Shown in pieces: positions 60,177 through 64,000 of a stretch of 64,000 bases of DNA. Each line of letters opens with the position of its first letter. Positions within the stretch are counted from its first letter, which is position 1. The position numbers and the translations under genes were made by a program. Location: the NCBI GenBank assembly GCA_018389105.1, contig JACATO010001012.1:147501-211500 (forward strand), given 5' to 3'. Source of the stretch: Nautilus pompilius (Eukaryota; Mollusca; Cephalopoda; Nautilida; Nautilidae). A model generated the notes under the pieces. The model had not been told where the DNA came from, searched no databases, and saw only the letters and a program-made list of their open reading frames with translations.

Positions 60177-63100
60177 CCAAGCCTATGTAAGGTTGGTGAG
60201 GTCACGCGGTGTCTGTCGCTTCCGGTCTCAAGTGTGGCGCAGCGTATGCCCTCTGGTTTAGGCCGACAGACACTGGCTCGTCGCCATCTGGTTGTTAACT
60301 GTTTTCTTTTACCTCTTACAGACAGTCCCTCCCTCCTATACCTTTTAACCCACGATGTATCACGGACATTGCACCTCAAAATATTTAAATTATACCTCGT
60401 GTGGCTAACGCGACGTCGACCAAACACGAAAACCACTGGCCATATTTTAAAAAAAAATCTTCTAACTTAGATTTTATTATCACAGTAATATCTGTTAATA
60501 TTCCACTGTCCCGCTATTCATTTTGTTGACTACAATGCCAAAATACAGATCGATCCCTGCCAAAATTACCCGAGCACTAACATCGTGGAAGACCGTGTTT
60601 ATTACGACACGAACATCTCCAGGTGTTTGGGAGCGATAGGGTTTTATATCCCTTACCTGGCACAGATTTGGCCGTAAACAAGTAATGCAGCCCTCCTCAT
60701 CAGGTGCTCGTGTCCGAGCTGTCCCTTAGTAATTTGTCGCATTAGTAGTGTGACGAAGCGACTACCTGTCGTCATTTGGTGGTGCTGTCCTTTAAAGGCT
60801 CCAACATGCCCATCCATCTGATGTGAACTGCTCAACCTCTTATCACCCACAAACAAAAGATACCGCCATTGCTTTGCCCGTGGTACTGGCGCCTTTCTAC
60901 AACCCCTCATTGACATTTCTTGTTGTTGCTCTGTTTATTTGGGGCCACTCGTCCACGGTACAAGGCTTGTTTTTAAAAAAGAAATGAGGCTTCAGGGAGA
61001 CACACACACACGAAGGATAACTTGTGGTATTAATTCTAATGCCCAGTTACAGCTTTAAAACTGACCCCACGCAGTCCCTAACTGCTGCTTTCTTGTTACA
61101 ACTCTTCATAATTTAAGCTGCGCCACATTTCCAAGTGCACAGAAGTGTGGCTGCAACTACTCAAGTGAAGGTGATGACTAAATGCTCAGGGGGCGTAGAT
61201 GCGATACCATTTACTAGTGGGAGCCCGGTAACGTAATCAATAATTCCAGTGTTTTTAGTTGCTTCACGAACTTTTGGATGTAGCGTAATATCACTTTATC
61301 TAGCATATTACTGGCGGACTGTTCGATGTGACGAAGTATCACTATGAGCGGCCAGACGTTTTGGAGCCAAACCCGCCGTCGTCATTAGCGTCACCAATCT
61401 CCGTGCAGCATCACTTCGGTCAGTAGAATGTCGGAGGATCTTTGCGCCTGCGTTTCCATGACGGAAGATTTTTCTCAGCAAAAGTCGTCGGTGTTTTTGT
61501 AGTTTTCTGTACCTTAAGTTGCACATGTGGCTGCGACCTCCATGACGCAGGTGGTGGGAAATAGAAGAATAGCTGGGAAGCCGCAAAAACTACTGCGAGT
61601 TCAGCTGATCTGTTTAACCCTTCGCGCGCCATCACGTCGGCCGAACGCACGGGACAGCGGGCCTGATGTAACGGATAGGCTGAGATAGATCTTTTCTCCA
61701 AATCTGATAAGATGGTGGCTTCGAAGCGAGCTGGAAAGCGCCGAAGAATTCCCTTCACGCACGGATACGCTCGAGCGCGCGCAGAATCTCTTTCCAAATC
61801 GTTCGCTGACTTCTCTCTGGGAGAAGAAGTGTGGATTAACGATTAGCGAGATTCGCAGACGAGTCGCTGTTTGACCGATCGGCTTTCTCAGCAGCGGGAC
61901 CCTCGGTTAGGTTTGTTGACCATACTTAGAAGCTACTCAAACGAATTTATCCCCCAGTATCATTCCTACCGGAAATGGCAACCGTGACTTTAATATTTCC
62001 AGCGACTTACCATTAATCTGTTCCTTAGCAAGCGAATGCGACAGGTAACCAGAGAAACAGGAAGCCATTAGGGTTTTATACCGCTATTTCCTTTAAAATT
62101 CATTGGTCGTAAGAGAGGTTTTTGTGTTTGATCGCTTTGAATTTCATTACAACCTGGTGAATCAATAACAATATATTATTGATTATAAATATTTTCAGAG
62201 TCACTGATATATCTTCACGGATCAACAAATTAGAAAGTGAGGAAATCGAGTCACCACACCTTCGGGCCGACAACAGTAGTTCCTGCAGGAGCAAGACTTC
62301 TTAGAATAAAGAAATGGGAAAGACCTCATTTTTCAAGCTCCTTAATTGCCCCTTTCAGTACAGGGAGACTAACGATTGTAAAGCGCGAACAAGCGGCCAG
62401 GATAGGATAGACCGGCTTGGTGATCTTATAATTTCAGATGACAGGTGCTAAGTAAAATAAAGGTAGAAGGTGGATAGCAAGTATACCATTCGCAACAAAA
62501 GGAATAATGAGCGATTGTCCGAAGAATCACTTCTTCGTAGAATTGAAACTACATCAACCCTCCCGAATCATCGCAAGTGTCGAGATGTGACGTCATTGCT
62601 GGCGCTAGTTACAGTAACTTCTGGCAGAACCACTTCGAGAATCCTATTTTACACCCATTTCAGATGGATTAAGGAAAATTTCAAATTGAACAAGAATTAT
62701 AGTAAAATGGCGGCGCGTGAAAATCAAAACCGGCTCGTCGGCTTTGCGTGTGCTTTGCGCCTTCGAATATACCTGTAATTAAGTGGCGATGAGATTACCT
62801 GAAAGCCGAGTCGAAGATGAGGAGCGGTATCGGATGTTGCTTTGATAGCGTCTAAAGAGACGTCGCCGACCTTCTTAACCCTAACACTTCCAGCCGCAGG
62901 AGAATAAACAGTCCTGAAGGTGAGTTAGCAACCATCCTATCTGGATGGCAGAAAATAAAGACAAAAAAACCTCCCCCAACTTTCCCCCTTCCGTTCCTTC
63001 ATAATGATATCGGGGACCCGTCTTGATATCGCTATCAGCAAATAGGGAAACCGAGAGCTCGGTAAACCAGTCCCGCAACCGAAATCGTTTGTTCTAGCCG

Positions 63101-63647
63101 CGAGATAACTGCTGCACCCTGCACTCTGGCAGTTCTATTTACGGACACCTGCTTCCTGATATTTGCCACGCGTCTGCTCTTCATTTAGCATCACTCGATC
63201 GGTTCGTGCAACATTAACGGATCGCAGTGAATGCGATCGAGTCGGGGTGTTGCTAGGTAAGTTAGAATTGCGGTTATCTGAACATCTGTAACATTTTTTT
63301 CTCACTGGACAAGAAACTCCAGCCATGACTACTACAGTAGCGCAGACTCTGTACGCATCCTTCTCGGCTATCTTTCACGTTGTGACGTCATAGCGAGTAA
63401 ACACCTCGATAAATACCAATTCAGCGCAAGCCTCGCGCGTGTTTTCTAATGATTCGTTCACTAGTCTTTTGTTGCTGTTTTAGTTAAAAATGTATTCTGT
63501 ATGCGAGTACTACAGCAACACCGAGTTAGCGCCCATTTGAATTTCCGTCACACGTCAGTGGCAGCCAGACAGGTGGAAGAAACTCATGAGACGAACCAAA
63601 CTTTAGGTGATAGAGCAACACACCTGGAGACAGACCATTTCCTATAA
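60177..63647. other. No gene recognised
   Basis: Mixed sequence. Minus-strand frames at 61308-61797 overlap and are basic, but no family could be assigned. Perfect CRE palindromes lie at 62588-62595 and 63383-63390. Confidence 0.4.
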
Positions 63648-63879
63648 CCTCATCTATACGTCGCATGACGTCGATCACAGCCTCATCTATACGTCGCATT
63701 ACGTCGGTTACATTCAGCCTCATCTATACGTCGCATGACGTCGGTTACATACAGCCTCATCTATACGTCGCATGACGTCGGTCACAGACAGCCTCAGCTA
63801 TACGTCGCATGACGTCGGTCACAGACAGCCTCATCTATACGTCGCATGACATCGGTTACATACAGCCTCATCTATACGT
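63648..63879. repeat. 37-bp tandem array containing TGACGTCG
   Basis: About six and a third units begin CCTCATCTATACGTCGCATG and continue with ACGTCGGTTACATACAG or a close variant. The first unit is 33 bp because of a short deletion. Most units contain GCATGACGTCGG, a near-CRE word. Variation falls into two classes, TTACATACAG and TCACAGACAG, in the second half of the unit. The short minus-strand frame repeating VMRRIDE is a by-product. Confidence 0.92.
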
Positions 63880-64000
63880 TTAATAAGAAATTACCGGTGT
63901 TGCGAGGACGTTCCCCTGTAGCAAACAGCGCACGCGATGTGTACGACCTGGCCCGAAAGCAGCCGAAGCGAACGAGGACGACGCGCGTCGCCAAAGACCT
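63880..64000. other. CpG-rich right edge
   Basis: The last 120 bp are CpG-rich, with CGCACGCGATG and GACGACGCGCGTCG words, and run off the window. An island may continue beyond it. Confidence 0.35.

Noticed and set aside
61308-61797. Basic minus-strand frames, considered as a transposase DNA-binding region
   Set aside because: There is a helix-turn-helix-like feel, but no conserved motif order and two competing frames.
188-62715. ATGGCGG words (YY1-like) near 190, 26295, 34852, 44889, 59770 and 62705
   Set aside because: The number seen is about what a 7-mer gives by chance on two strands of 64 kb.
1-64000. CRISPR arrays, operons, ribosome-binding sites, bacterial terminators
   Set aside because: The sequence has eukaryotic character. 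The tandem arrays have no unique spacers between repeats, and no prokaryotic genes are present.

Overview
This looks like animal nuclear DNA. It is AT-rich with scattered CpG-rich islands, and it carries very long GA/CT and GT microsatellites, minisatellites, trinucleotide runs and decayed DNA transposons (hAT, Tc1/mariner). I could not recognise an intact host gene, a conserved exon series, an rRNA or a true tRNA anywhere in the 64 kb. A lophotrochozoan such as a cephalopod mollusc would fit the simple-repeat load and the ZBED-type hAT, but this is a weak inference from style. The window reads as a gene desert or a large intron or intergenic block.

Layout. 0-10 kb: a CpG-rich start, pyrimidine-rich tracts, two CT microsatellites, a 53-bp minisatellite and a degenerate AT-rich repeat. 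10-22 kb: mostly AT-rich unique sequence, interrupted by a 1-kb CpG-rich block (12.6-13.6 kb), a broken Tc1-like transposase (14.8-15.3 kb) and a cluster of TATCGATA palindromes (17.1 kb). 22-34 kb: a broken Tc1-like element (24.2-25.0 kb), a 1-kb polypurine tract (27.8-28.8 kb), one copy of a dispersed repeat (29.1 kb), a 20-bp-spaced array of CRE palindromes (29.9 kb), a possible IS630/mariner-like C-terminus (30.4 kb) and another Tc1 remnant (32.7-33.0 kb). 34-47 kb: CpG-rich islands, a 1.8-kb compound GT/GA tract (37.3-39.2 kb) and a tRNA-derived SINE-like segment (41.9 kb). 47-56 kb: a 17-copy 42-bp minisatellite that is open on both strands, the second copy of the dispersed repeat (53.2 kb) and two GA tracts. 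56-64 kb: an almost complete but inactivated hAT element (57.5-60.2 kb) with terminal inverted repeats and an 8-bp target-site duplication, then a 37-bp tandem array containing CRE-like TGACGTCG at the right edge.

The long open frames over the microsatellites and minisatellites (for example across 37.3-39.5 and 47.5-48.2 kb) are products of repeat composition, not evidence of genes. The only coding ancestry I can support is transposase. The most unusual signals are regulatory-looking: perfect CRE palindromes concentrated in one array and scattered elsewhere, the four TATCGATA sites, and CTCF-like cores near 40.7-44.1 kb. No calculation or database search was run; all statements are from reading the sequence.
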